Source of the DNA: Triglochin maritima
Taxonomy: Eukaryota > Streptophyta > Magnoliopsida > Alismatales > Juncaginaceae
Length of the DNA stretch: 64,000 nt
Direction of reading: 5' to 3'
NCBI GenBank assembly: GCA_963682175.1
Contig: OY821784.1
Coordinates: forward strand, 32,469,621-32,533,620
Part shown: in pieces, positions 41,868 to 52,957 of the stretch
How positions within the stretch are numbered: position 1 is the first letter of the stretch
Layout: each line of letters opens with the position of its first letter
Notes under the pieces: generated by a model
The model's database searches: none
What the model was told of the DNA's origin: nothing
The model's input: the letters and a program-made list of their open reading frames with translations, nothing else
Translations under genes and position numbers: made by a program

Positions 41868-43489
41868 TTAGGTGGTTGTTTGCATAAAAGTCTTAACCAA
41901 AATTTCCAAGCTTGTCAATCTAACATCATAATCTCCATTGTTACTAAACCCAGATGATGTATTATTTTTGTTATACGGGTTTGGTTGTTGTCTAGGAGGT
42001 TGACCTTGTTGGTTCCATGAAAAATTGGGATGATTACGCCAACCCGGGTTATAGGTTGAAGCGTATGGGTCATTTCTAGAATGGTTAAATGCGGCATTAA
42101 CTTGTTCCAAGTCCGCAGAAATATGTGCACAATCCTCCATTATATGACCAGTTTGACCACATCTAGAGCAAGGGATAGAAGAGGCTTGATTCACTAGGGG
42201 TCGGGTTTTTAGCTCTAGACTTTCCATTATACGCATAAGGGTAGCTAGTTTTGTTTCAGCAGCTACAGTAGCATCTACAGCTAAGACACCTGATTTGGGT
42301 TGACTTGTTATTCTAGATCCAATACTCGGGTTAATCGGTGCTCTAGCATTGTCCCATTGCATACTATTTTTGGCTAAATCCTCAAGAAAAGTCCAAGCAT
42401 CATTCTCATTTTTGGACATAAAGTTTCCTTGACTTACAGATTCTAACATAACCCTAGATGTAGGTGTCAATCCCTCATAAATAATTTGGCACAATTACCA
42501 TCTTGGAATTCCATGATGAGGGCATTGGGTCAACAAGTTCTTAAATCTTTCCAAATAGGAATAGAACGGCTCGCTCTCAGATTGAACGAATGCAACAATT
42601 TCATTCCTAATCCTAATAGTCTTATGGTTGGGGAAATATTTCTTTAAGAACACTTGAACAAACTCGGACCAACTCCTAATAGATCTTTCGGCTAGACTAT
42701 ATAGTCATTTCTTAGCGTCGTCCTTCAGTGCTAGAGGCACGAATTTAAGATGCACTACCTCCTCAGAGATATGCTGGTATTGCATAAGGGAGCAGATTTC
42801 CTCAAATTCTCTAAGGAAGGGATATGAGTCTTCCTTAGAGGTGAACTTCGGCAACATACTCATGTATTGTGCCTTTAGTTCGAAGTCGCGACCCGGTATG
42901 ATGGGCATAACGATGCACGATGGCTGAGCAGTCATCGTTGGGTAGCACCGATCCCTCAGAGTCCTAGGCGGGTCCATTACATTCTCACTAGGGGTGCACA
43001 TGGGTTGGGTTCAACCCGAAACCCAACCCGAACCCGACTGGTCGGGTCGGGTTGGGGAGGGGTTCGAGTCGGGTCGGGTTGGGAAAATCAAAAACCCGAA
43101 TTTTCGGGTCGGGTTCGGGTTGAGGGGTCAGGTTGACCCAACACAACCCGAACCCGATTTTTTTATTTTTTTTATTTTTTCCCAAATAAACCGGTCAACC
43201 GAACATCACTCGGTCGACCGTTTCCAACCCGAAAATTTCGGGGTTTCAAGCCACCGGTCGACCGTTTAAGCACCGGTCGACCGAACCCGACCAAGTTTGG
43301 GAGAAAATTTCCGAATTCGGGTTCAACCCGACCCAACCCGAAAATTTCGGGTCGGGTTGGGTTGAACCCAAACCGGTTCGGGTTCGGGTTGGGTTGGGTT
43401 TTTTCCCAACCCGAAAATTTCGGGTTGGGTCGGGTTGAGGCCCAAACCCGACCCAACCCGACCCATGTGCACCCCTAATTCTCACCCAT
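41868..43489 (-). pseudogene. gag of the nested element, interrupted by a MITE
   Basis: The original start is at 43489. Four codons later the gag is interrupted by the hAT MITE (42989-43477) and resumes at VMDPPRTLRD. Then come AQPSCIVMPI, FELKAQYMSMLPKF and KEDSYPFLREFEEIC. The last block (41868-42494) has a CCHC zinc knuckle CSRCGQTGHIMEDC. Stops occur at KK-stop-LYSL (TGA, expected Trp, about 42702), PRW-stop-LCQ (TAA, expected Gln, about 42495) and TTT-stop-SFQ (TAA, about 41865). All fit C-to-T or G-to-A transitions. Confidence 0.85.
42989..43477. mobile_element. hAT-type MITE, 489 bp, in the nested gag
   Basis: Terminal inverted repeats start TAGGGGTGCACATGGGT on both ends. An exact 8-bp target duplication ATTCTCAC (42981-42988 and 43478-43485) is the hAT signature. 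The interior is built of GGGTTGGGTTC / AACCCGACCC words plus three copies of CGGTCGACCG. No coding capacity is plausible. Confidence 0.95.
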
Positions 43490-44885
43490 TGGATCCGGGT
43501 GAGGTGGTGCAACAGGTGGATGAACTCGTGAGAGTCGATTGCTCAAGTCCCGAACCCAAATCTGAGTGCACCGGTTTGAATCAATTTTTGAATTCGAATT
43601 TGAAATTTAAATTCCAAATTCAATTTCAAGAAGCAATTACTTTTTTTTTTATAAATATGTTTTTAATTTTTTTTTCAAAAATGGAAACAAACAATAGAAG
43701 GGGGAAGATGAGAAAGGAATCCTAATCTGTAGAATTGAGATGAGAAGAGAAAGAAGACTCAGATGAGAAGGAAAACTTAACTCTAAAAGATAGATGAGAG
43801 TGTTGGTCAGAAGTTTCCTAAACAAGCACGGTTCAAACAATCCTAGACGTAATGTAGCTTAAATCTAGACGACTCCTAACTGGTTGAGTCGAATTGGTTC
43901 GCTTGATTCACCTCCCTCACTAATCAAACCAAATTGGCCAGGCAGTGTATAGCTAGTGGGGGCGCTTCCGACAGAGTCGGTGCCAATTAGACCACCACTT
44001 CGATTGGAAGACTTACGTCAACACAAAAACACTTTCTAGACACCAAATTAAATTCGATCAGGTTCAAGTCATAGCAAGTCAAACTAATCTTCTCCTTAAT
44101 TGAGTTCGAATCCTTAGGGGCCAATGTCTAATTGATTTTAATTTAAGGCTTGGGTGACACTTTAGGATTGTGATTTGTGGGCCACGGAAGGGTGATGAAA
44201 TCCCCACCGTATCTTTTCCTACGGAGTTGCCCTTAAGATAGTTTAACTTAAATCTAGCAAAGAAAGTCAAACATTGGTCTTTAGTGGGGGATAATTGCAA
44301 GGTTGTATGCAAACTAAATTATATGCTTAAATGCAATCGATAAAAACCGCGCACGTACCTTGCCTCCAGCACTCTTCAACAAAAAATAATTTGCAAGAAT
44401 TTAGCAAGAATAGTGCAAACAAAATACTATATGATGCATGCACTAAGTCCTTCTAATTTTGCCAATTTTTAGGTCAGAGTTGAATTATTGCCAATTATGG
44501 AATTTGAGCCTACGTGCAGTTCTACAAAAAGGAAACTTTCCAAAAATCGAAAATTGCGCAAAAGGAAACAAAAGTTACCTACGCAACGCTAAGACGGGTT
44601 CGCCGCCCGCTCTCGAAAATTTTCAGTTTCTCTACGCGTCCACCCAGAGATGCAGACGACCCCAGAAAATTTTGAAGCCCAGATGCTCCAGACGTGCGGC
44701 GGATCCGCCGCAGGTTGTTCTTTGGGTGCGGCGATTTCGCCGCTCTTCTTGCTCCAACTGTGCCTGGATTTTGCCGCGCACTCCGTTGTCTCCTGAAACG
44801 CAAACCCAAATAGTTAGATCGCGCTCACGATAAACAGAATAGAATCAAAATCACCAAAAATAAACAAAATCTTCGTCGCCTTCCT

Positions 44886-44898
44886 GGCAACGGCGCCA
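44886..44898 (-). other. Primer-binding site (tRNA-Asp type) of the nested element
   Basis: TGGCGCCGTTGCC on the minus strand lies 6 bp inside the 5' LTR. The following bases differ from the tRNA-Asp complement (AGGAA in place of GGGGA). Confidence 0.8.
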
Positions 44899-44904
44899 AA
44901 AACT

Positions 44905-46106
44905 TGATGAGAATTTTATTTATACCGCAAGTGCACGACGTCGATGAAGACGTGTCAAGTACGGGTCGAACACAAGGAGGGAGAGATATTTATATTTTTG
45001 TGATTTTCGATTAAGGAAAGAAAGGGAGAGAAATAAGGTTGGTTTGAGATTTTTGGATTTTCAATTTTCTAAAGCAAGAACAACAAAAAAAACTAAGAAG
45101 AAAGCAAATATGGATGAGAGTCCAGCGGGTGGGGGGTTTAGATATCGGGTTTTGTTTAGAGAAATCTTAAACTTATAATAAATCACATTAGTTATAAAGC
45201 ATTACATGATAAATGACTCAACATAAACTCAAGTAATCAAAATATACTAACACGAAATTAAAATAATAACATAATTCTTCTTCTCATCACCCTAAATCCA
45301 TCACCCCCACCCTTTGGAGAGGGTTAGAAACTCATGGATGGAGGGAAGGAGAAGGGGTCCTAGAGAAACTACGAAAGAAAAAAAACCACGAAATAAACGA
45401 ACAGAATTTTATTGCTAAAAGGAAGGGGAGAGTAGAAGATCGTTTCAATACATGATTCGGCCTTATTTCTAGCCTCAACCGGGGGTCCCAATACATAAAA
45501 GGAAAGTACACGCGTCAATACAGCATTGGTAAAACTTTGAGCGCACGGATCAACTTTTGTGCGGCTAATCCGCCGCATATTGTACATGAGGTGCGGCGGA
45601 ATCGCCACCTTTCGGGCTTAGAATCGATCCAGATTTTTCCTGTGTGTTTATGGTATGTTTTAGCTGTCCTTTGCGCGTCCGGATTGATTTCTTTCCTTTC
45701 TTTTGAGCTCCGAATTAATTTCTTCATATATTTGGAGATCCAAATTTGATTTTTTCTTTAGAACTTCTCCAAAATAATATTTTGGTACTCGTCATTTGCA
45801 GTCAGGTCCTCGGCTTTTTGCAATTAAGTCCCTGACTACTTTTGTGCTTAAGTCCCTGACCTTTTTGTAATTAGGTCTTTGAATGCTTTTATGCTTGGAT
45901 GAACTTCAATTTGAACCCCGATAATCTTGAACTTGGTATTTATGATAGAAATGAGTCTCTTGCACGCGTTTATGCTCGGGATATGGGTAATTTGCATTCA
46001 GGTCCATGTATTATGTAAATAAGACTAAACACCTACCGTAGTAGCATTTATTGATATAAAATTAATCTAAATGAAAGACATATGATGCAATGTATGCAAT
46101 GCATCA
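44905..46106 (-). repeat. 5' LTR of the nested element (1,202 bp)
   Basis: It pairs with 39122-39922. The extra 45024-45437 segment has words shared with the old LTR at 1684-1990, suggesting the shorter copy suffered a deletion. Confidence 0.88.
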
Positions 46107-46112
46107 ACATAC

Positions 46113-47078
46113 ATCTGCACAATCTCAGGGCCAACTAGCTGTCTCTCGCCTACATCACCCTAATATACCGGTGATCTACACGGTCTCCCGTACAGAGCCT
46201 CGTACGGTGTCATCCCAATGCTCAAATTGTAGCTTGTTGTAGGCGAACTCGATCAAGGGCAAATGCTCGTCCTAATGACCTGCCAAATCCAGAGTACAAG
46301 CTCGCAGCATATCCTCTAACGTCTGGATGGTCCTCTCAGACTGACCGTCTGTCTGCGGATGGAATGCCGTACTGAACCTCAATCGAGTCCCCAGGGCTTG
46401 CTGCAAAGTCCCCCAGAATCTGGATGTGAACCTCGGATCTCGATCCGAAATAATGCTCACTGGCACTCCATGAAGTCTGACGATCTCCTCAATATACAAC
46501 TTAGCTAGACTCTCCAGAGGTAGAGTAGTCCGGATAGCTAAGAAGTGTGCCGACTTGGTTAGTCGATCGACTATAACCCAAATCGCGTCATGGAATCCTC
46601 TCGTCCTCGGCAGTCCGGTGACAAAATCCATCGTCACGTCCTCCCACTTCCACTCTGGAAGCTCGATCCTCTGGATCGGTCCGGCAGGTCTCTAGTGCTC
46701 AATCTTCACCTGCTGACAAATCAGACATCTGTCAACGAACTCTGCGATCTCCGTCTTCATCCTCTTCCACCAGAAATTCCTCTGAAGATCTCTATACATC
46801 TTCGTGCTGCCCGGGTGGATCGAATAACGAGATCTATGCGCCCCCTCCAGAATGTCCTTCCTCAGATCTCCTCCCTTCGGCACCCAGACACGACCTCTGA
46901 ACCTCAGCCCACCATCAACTCCAATACTGAAGTCAGACCCATCTCTGCTAGCTAACTGTAACAACCCAGCTAACTCATCATCAGAACTCTGAGCCTGAAT
47001 AAAACTCGAGACCAACTGAGGCTCCATTCTCAGCCTGACAATCACCGCACCTCGCGACTCATAGTGAACGGTCTCCAT
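46113..47078 (-). pseudogene. Ty3/gypsy integrase: zinc domain and catalytic core
   Basis: The zinc-binding part (46692-47078) has the HHCC module ending CLICQQVK, with HPGSTKMYRDLQRNFWW. The core (46272-46691) has [24 protein letters not shown] (first Asp), [15 protein letters not shown] (second Asp) and [16 protein letters not shown] (Glu). In-frame TAG codons lie at 46692-46694 (EH-stop-RPAG, expected Gln), 46272-46274 (GH-stop-DEHLP, expected Trp) and near 46163 (VY-stop-GDV, expected Trp). A small deletion shifts the frame near 46233. The rest is at 38594-39121, beyond the nested element. Confidence 0.88.
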
Positions 47079-47746
47079 TCGGTCAACGCCTCAAGCAGCT
47101 TCCATTCCTGGATATAAAGACCTACTGCGGTAACCTCCACCTTCCTGCTCAACGCATCCGCAACCGAATTCGCCTTCACCGGATGGTACGAGATGGTGAA
47201 ATCATAATCCTTAATCAGCTCGAGCCATCTACGCTGCCTCATATTCAGCTCCTTCTGCGAAAATAGATATTTCAGACTCTGATGATCTGTGAAAACCTCG
47301 AACTGCTCGCCATACAAGTAATGTCTCCAAGTCTTCAAAGCATGCACAACAGCCGCCAACTCCAAATCATGAGTGGGGTAGTTTCTCTCGTGCACCTTCA
47401 GCTGTCTCGAAGCGTACACAACCACCTGCCCGTGCTGCATGAGTTCACATCCCAGTCCAACGCCTGACGCGTCACTGTAAATCACAAACCTACCACTGCC
47501 ACTGGGAAGTGTCAGAACTAGAGCAGTCGTCAGCGGACTCTTCAGCTCCTGAAAACTGTCCTCGCACTTCTGGGACCACACGAACTTGACGTCCTTCCGC
47601 GTCAAGGCCGTCAACGACGAAGCCAACCTGGAGAAATCCTAAATAAAACGGCGATAGTACCCCGCCAGACCCACAAAACTCCTGATCTCCGCTACACTAG
47701 TCGGGGCTCTCCACTGCGTCGCCGCCTCAACCTTCGCTGGATCTAC
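47042..47746 (-). pseudogene. Ty3/gypsy RT tail and RNase H
   Basis: RNase H carries all four acidic positions: [13 protein letters not shown], the Glu of [27 protein letters not shown] and SVADALSRK. Upstream the RT tail (EIRSFVGLAGYYRRFI) is cut by TAG at 47639-47641, where relatives read YRRFxQDFS. It degrades the RNA strand during reverse transcription. Confidence 0.88.
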
Positions 47747-48564
47747 TTAAATCCCAGCTCTCGACACAATGTGTCCCAGAAAGGCGACACTGCTCAGCCA
47801 GAACTCGCACTTCGAAAACTTGGCATACAATTGATAATCCCTCAAAATGCCAAGTACAACTCTCAAGTGCTCTCGATGCTGCTCCGCATCTGGCAAGTAG
47901 AGCAAAATGTCGTCTACAAAGACAATCACAAACTGATCGAGGTACTGACTGAACGTTCTGTTCATCAAATCCATAAACGTTGCAGACGCGTTCGTCAACC
48001 CGAACGACATCACCAAAAACTCGTAATGCCCGTACCTCGTCCTGAAAGCTGTCTTCTGCACATCTGCCTCTCTGATCCTCAACTGATGATAATCGGATCG
48101 CAGATCAATCTTCGAGAACACCTTTGCTGCCTGCAACTAGTCAAACAGGTCCTCGATCCTGGGCAAGGGATACTGATTCCTAACGGTAACCTTGTTCAGC
48201 ATCCTGTAGTCAATACACATCCGCAGCGATCCATCCTTCTTCTTCACGAAGAGTACCGACGCTCCCCATGGTGAGACACTGGGGAGGATAAACTCTGTAT
48301 CCATCAGATCCTGCAACTGCTTCTTCAGCTCTTCCAGCTCAGCAGGTGCAATCCTATACGGCGCCTTCGACTGCCCCCAGTCACCAAATCAATACCAAAC
48401 TCAATATCTCTGTGAGGCGGCAACCCGGAGACATCATCGTAAAATACCTCTGGGAACTCCCGAACTATCTCAATGTCCTCCAATCTCCTCGCCTCTGGAT
48501 CTGGGACTACAAGAGTGGCCACGAAAGCTCTGCAACCCTGCTGCAACAACTTTTGCGCCCTCAC
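47747..48564 (-). pseudogene. Ty3/gypsy reverse transcriptase
   Basis: The N-terminal block (48325-48564) reads EFPEVFYDDVSGLPPHRDIEF and then shifts frame near 48375. The core continues out of frame to [16 protein letters not shown]. After an in-frame TAG at 48137-48139 (LFD-stop-LQ, expected Gln) comes [18 protein letters not shown] and the catalytic FVDD (usually YVDD) in [13 protein letters not shown] at 47747-47749 follows GHIVSRAGI. Confidence 0.88.
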
Positions 48565-49343
48565 TGCAGATACGACTGCTCTGCCTCCTCTGTCCTTGTC
48601 CCCCTGATCAGCACATCAGGTAGACTCTTCCTCGGAATCAGAATCTTCTTCTCCTGGCACAAGACTCGCACATTGTACCGGGATAGCCAATCCATCCCCA
48701 GTATGACGTCGAAGTCCTCCATCGGCAACAAGATCAGATCAGCCGGAAACTCCTGATCTTCCGAAACAATCGTGGCGCTGGGGAGAAAGCTCCCCACAAT
48801 GCCCACCAGACCCAAGGGTGTGCTGACTTCCAACGTGACAGTCAACATCGCAGGGGTACGACCCAACACGCTCTCAAAACGCTCCGAAATAAACGAGTGT
48901 GTGACCCCACAATCAAACAACACTCTAGCACTCAACCCAGCAATGAAGAGTGTACCTTCCACCACCGTGCTGGCGTCTCTCGCCTCATCCACCTGGATGG
49001 TAAAGACTCGTCCGGTCCTCTGACCCTGCTGTGGAGGTGCAAAAGGACGACAACCTCCGCCTCTGCCTGCTGCTGAGGGCCCTGAATGTCTGCTGGACCC
49101 ACCTGGCCCACTCGGACAATCTCGCACAAAATGGTCTGGCTTGCCACACCCGTGACAAACCCCAAATCGGCCCCAACACTCTCCAGAGTGAACTCGACCC
49201 CAACCTCTGCACGCCTCAGGCTGGCGTGATCCACCTCCTCCAATCCGGGACCTCTTGCCCGGGTTCCTTGCTAGCGGAGCACCCGAACGTCCACTGACCT
49301 TCCGCGGTGCTCTCCTGGCCTCAGCATAATTCTGCTGGTAATC
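48561..49343 (-). pseudogene. gag zinc knuckle and aspartic protease of the Ty3/gypsy element
   Basis: After an in-frame TAG (49344-49346, following FPTIID) the frame continues through DYQQNYAEARR to a CCHC knuckle CHGCGKPDHFVRDC. The protease follows, with active-site LFDCGVTHSFIS and VILGMDWLSRY. Relatives usually have DSGATHSF; here the Ser is Cys, a further sign of decay. Confidence 0.85.
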
Positions 49344-50018
49344 CTAATCAATGATCGTGGGAAACCTCACAGCATCGGCCAGCGTCTGTGGCATACTGTA
49401 TGTCACCTGAGTACGGAGGTGCTTCCTGAGCCCCCGTATAAACTTCCTCACCCTCTGCAGCGGCGTCACGCAGATCTCCGGACAGTAACGCTCCAGCGCA
49501 TTGAACCTCCGGGTATACTCAGCCAGGGTCGCATCTCCCTGCTCGAGGGTCATCAACTCCTCTCTCCTCCCATCTCTGACATGCTCTGGGAAATACTGCT
49601 CATTGAACTCCCGCAAGATGTCCTCTCTGCTGATATCAGTCTTGCCCTCAAATACCACCGTAGAAGTGGTCCTCCACCAGTTGGACGCGTCTTTGCCCAA
49701 CACATACGCTGCCAAGTCTGCCTGCCTCTCTGGAGGGCACTCAATGGCCTGAAGGATCTCCTGGATCTTCAGGACCCAGTCCTCCGCAACCTTAGACTCT
49801 CCTCTACCATCGAAGGTAGGCGGGTGCTGTCTCATAAAGAGGTCGAGCATCGCTCCTGCCACAACTTGCTCTCCTCTACCTGACTGGCGATCCAACATCG
49901 CAACCAGTCGCTCCACCGTGTCATAGAGCATCCGTCGCTCCTCTTCCCAGTCCGTGCCCCCAGTCTCATCACAGGTGCTACGGTCCCGTGGGGGAGGTCT
50001 CACGCGTCTCGGAGTCAT
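49344..50018 (-). pseudogene. gag N-terminal part of the Ty3/gypsy element
   Basis: A 224-codon open frame starts about 107 bp inside the primer-binding site. It has the gag capsid signature FMRQHPPTFDGRGE, AEDWVLKIQEI, YVLGKDASNWW, FNEQYFPEHVRD and YCPEICVTPLQRVRKFIRGL. It ends at a premature TAG. It would form the capsid of cytoplasmic virus-like particles. Confidence 0.88.
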
Positions 50019-50124
50019 CTATATACAAAGAAAACAACACACATCAAAACCATGAATGCATGAACTAATGCAGACTTTAAAACTCTAAGGGTGATTTCTT
50101 TGGATAAGGACACTGGAACCGACC

Positions 50125-50136
50125 GCTCTGATACCA
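50125..50136 (-). other. Primer-binding site (initiator tRNA-Met) of the Ty3/gypsy element
   Basis: TGGTATCAGAGC on the minus strand lies three bases from the 5' LTR end. Confidence 0.92.
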
Positions 50137-50139
50137 AGT

Positions 50140-51940
50140 TGTAACATCCTCAAACAGTGGAAGAATTTAAAATTTTAATAACACACAATCAACCGAGGAT
50201 ATTACGCAATAAAAGGAAACAGTGCACCATATATATATACAATATATATTCGAATATTCCAAAAATGTGATTACATTTCAAAAGGCTAAACAATAGATAC
50301 AAGTAATCACTCCGACCTCAAATGAGAGAAAGCAATATCAGGTAGCAGTGCTCCTCTCCTCGGTCACCATCCCCTATCCCCGATCACGGCCTGAAAAGCA
50401 AACATCCAACAATGCCTGAGTTTCCAGAAGGAAACCCCGTATGCCAAACTCTACAATGCATGAAATGAAAAGCACCATAGCATGCAATTCTACAAATAAG
50501 AAAATCATCATAACCAGGCTGGGCTCTAGGGCTCTTTCACCCAACCACAACACACACAACCGTTACGGGGCTCCAGGGCTCTTTCACCCAACCACCGCAA
50601 CACACACTCGTCGCCAAGCTGGGCTCCAGGGCTTTTTCACCCAACCACATCTACCACGACACGACCAAGGGCTCCAGGACTCTTTCACCCAACCGCAACT
50701 CTCACACAGTTACGGGACTCCAGGGTTTTTTCACTCAACCACCGCAACACTCGTGCCCACACGCACACATGCCGGAAGAACATCGGCACTACAACTCGCC
50801 CCATAGGGACGACCATAACAACTGCACCTCCATTGTGCGAAACTGGACACAAACGGTCGACCGAACCAAAAGTCCCGGTCGACCGAATCTCACAAATACA
50901 GGGCAATTGCCTCGACCGGCACTCCATCGGTCGACCAATCCCCACAAACAACACTCGTTTGGTCGAACCAAAGTCAGGGCCCGGTCAACCCTTTAGAAGT
51001 CGCCTCCCAGGTTCAACGAACAAAACGACCAATCGGTCGAATGACAAAGGGGCCCCGTTCGACCGAAAGTCACCAGGGACATATCCTTCACGCACCACAA
51101 CAAATCCGGTCGAACCCCCGAGCACTCTCGGTGGAACGAATTCCACCAGAGAATTCCTCCAACTCAACCAACGAATCTGGTCGAACCCCCGAGCACTCTC
51201 GGTCGACCGAATTCCACCAGGGAATTCCCCCAACGCTCCACATCAAGTCCGGTCGACCGAACCACCTTCGGTCGAACCGACCACTAATCCAACTTAAGTC
51301 ATCGGTCGGAAAGGTCACATAGGCGGTCCACCGTTTAGATGGTCAACACCCCAACCGACCTATGATAGTGCATACGGTCGAACGACAATGGGGCCTCGTT
51401 CGACCGAAAACCACCAGGCGTGCCTCAAACGCACAACCGGTCGACCGCCCCAAGGGCATCGTTCGACCAATGTGAGGCAGACCCGAATTCTCATTAAGAA
51501 CGGTCGACCGTTTGCACCAACCGGTCGACCGATCAGACAGTGAAATCTGCTGCATGTTACTTCCGACGAGCCGGAAGGCCTACCGTCGACTTCCAACTAC
51601 CCACACATCTAAAGTGAGATACAACTACAAGTTTGACATACCGTGAAGGTTTGAAGAAACCTTCGAAGAATCTCGACGGCGCTTCCACGAACACTTCTCC
51701 CCATAAACACGATCCGTCGACGAACCTCCCGCTCGAACGACGATCACCTCCTCCTCGACAATCCACAACCACGACTCCTTCGTCAATCACCTCCCCAAAC
51801 CACTGGAAACGAGATGGGTTGAGAGGGAGAAATGGGAAAATGTAAAAAGGGATGAATAAGCACACAACCCAACTCACCTCCACCAACCAACTGGAGCCGA
51901 CCACTTCTCGCTGGAAATCTCCTCCACCTCCGACCACCAC

Positions 51941-51987
<47 letters not shown>

Positions 51988-52227
51988 TGAGAGAGGGAAA
52001 CGAGAGGGGGAGTCGCGCGAGAGAGAGAGAGCTCAACCCCCCATAAATATCTTCCTCCAATCCAATCCTCACCATCCATCTAACTCCTCTCCATCTCAAC
52101 CATCCATCTCATCTCCAATCCATCTCAACCCCTCATCCATCACCATTCCATCCCAGTCGTCCAACCCATCTCCTCCTAATCACCACCTAAAACATCATTA
52201 AGTCACAATTAGGATTAGGATCTCACA
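50140..52227 (-). repeat. 5' LTR of the Ty3/gypsy element (2,088 bp)
   Basis: It is the partner of 36326-38560. It carries a longer GA microsatellite (51943-51984) but fewer AGGGCTTTTTCACCCAACC units than the 3' LTR. Confidence 0.92.
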
Positions 52228-52233
52228 TGGAAT

Positions 52234-52957
52234 GTGAAATATAACAATTGTTTAGGGATAGATGGTGAAAAACAACAGTAGTTTATGAAAGACAATGGTC
52301 TAATTCTTTGAAGTCCAGTGGCTCCTCCCGATTCAACTCCAACCCATCCCGCCTATCATCGTCACTCTCTTCATCGTCACCCTCCTCATCATCGGAAACG
52401 TCTTCATCATGAAACGAGTCATTACATGGCTGATGATGATGTGCATTTTCTCTCTCCCTCCTAACTGAAGCAGATATACCTCGTCTACGTGGATGACGAG
52501 GAGTTGAATCATCTTCATAAATATAGACAACGCGTAAGGGTACTCATTTTCCTTTTCCTCCACGGTAACCCGATGACTATTAATTAAATTTTAGAAATAA
52601 AATTTTGTTAAATGGATTTAAATTACTAAATTTAAAAAAATTACTAATTATTATTTACTAATTACAAATTATTAGTGATTAACATTAAATTAAAAAAGGG
52701 GGCATCCAAACCAGACACCCCTGCTATTTTTTTAAATAAAAGAGGTAGAAATTTTACCGTATTCAAACGTAATAGGACGTCCGCTGACTTCTTTCCTGGT
52801 GTCCGAGACATTATTTTTGATCATTGAGAGGAAAATGAAAAGAGAGTTGTGGTGGGAGAGTGAAATATAGAGAGATATAAGTAAAAAAGGAGAGAATGAA
52901 AAAATGGTAATTGACGCGAGCAATTTAAGTAATTCGCGGACGATGTTTAGCAGTTCA
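52234..52957 (-). mobile_element. MULE 3 fragment: one terminus with the 5' end of a PMD gene
   Basis: The right end CGATGTTTAGCAGTTCA (to 52957) is the reverse complement of the MULE 2 left terminus. Inside, on the minus strand, lies an 18-codon first exon (52811-52758, MSRTPGKKSADV), an intron and the start of PMD exon 2 (from about 52575). That exon matches MULE 2 in TCATCGGGT and in PRHPRRRGISASVRRERE, followed by an acidic run. An early TGA in exon 2 and loss of everything beyond about 52330 show it is a dead end piece. It lies directly beside the Ty3/gypsy target duplication. Confidence 0.85.
52333..52811 (-). pseudogene. PMD gene 5' fragment of MULE 3
   Basis: Exon 1 52811-52758 (18 codons, GT donor) and a partial exon 2 from about 52575 (acceptor TAG before TCATCGGGT) are recognised by similarity to the intact PMD gene at 28492-31119. 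The frame breaks at TGA (about 52550) but continues later as EDDSTPRHPRRRGISASV. No PMD domain core remains. The intron lacks the palindrome array and instead carries a short GC-rich stretch (52697-52725). Confidence 0.8.

Larger units (their letters stand above)
39122..46106 (-). mobile_element. Non-autonomous gag-protease LTR retrotransposon nested in the Ty3/gypsy element
   Basis: LTRs at 39122-39922 and 44905-46106 start TGATGCATTGC and end TCTCATCA on the minus strand. GCATA and ACATA flank the element, a 5-bp duplication with one difference. The primer-binding site matches tRNA-Asp (44886-44898), as in Athila-type elements. The 5-kb interior encodes gag with a zinc knuckle and a retropepsin-like domain, but no reverse transcriptase, RNase H or integrase. 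It must have depended on enzymes from another element. A hAT MITE interrupts its gag. Confidence 0.9.
36326..52227 (-). mobile_element. Ty3/gypsy chromovirus (Tekay/Del-like), interrupted by a nested element
   Basis: An exact 5-bp target duplication TGGAA (36321-36325 and 52228-52232) flanks LTRs that start TGTGAGATCC and end in GGATGTTACA on the minus strand. The gene order is gag, protease, RT, RNase H, integrase, with a chromodomain-like C-terminus. The primer-binding site matches initiator tRNA-Met. A second LTR element (39122-46106) interrupts the integrase C-terminal region. The coding region has several stops and frameshifts, so this copy is dead. Motifs such as [22 protein letters not shown] and the long LTRs fit the Tekay/Del clade. 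Confidence 0.93.

Noticed and set aside
42995..43477. GGGTTGGGTTC/AACCCGACCC runs that recall telomeric repeats
   Set aside because: The plant telomere unit is TTTAGGG. Here the runs are bounded by TIRs and an 8-bp duplication, so this is a hAT MITE.
50125..50136. tRNA-like sequence (TGGTATCAGAGC)
   Set aside because: It is an LTR primer-binding site, complementary to the tRNA 3' end. No cloverleaf is present.
51557..52099. 180-codon frame in the 5' LTR with a long Ser/Leu run
   Set aside because: It is the translation of a GA microsatellite and is not kept in the partner LTR.
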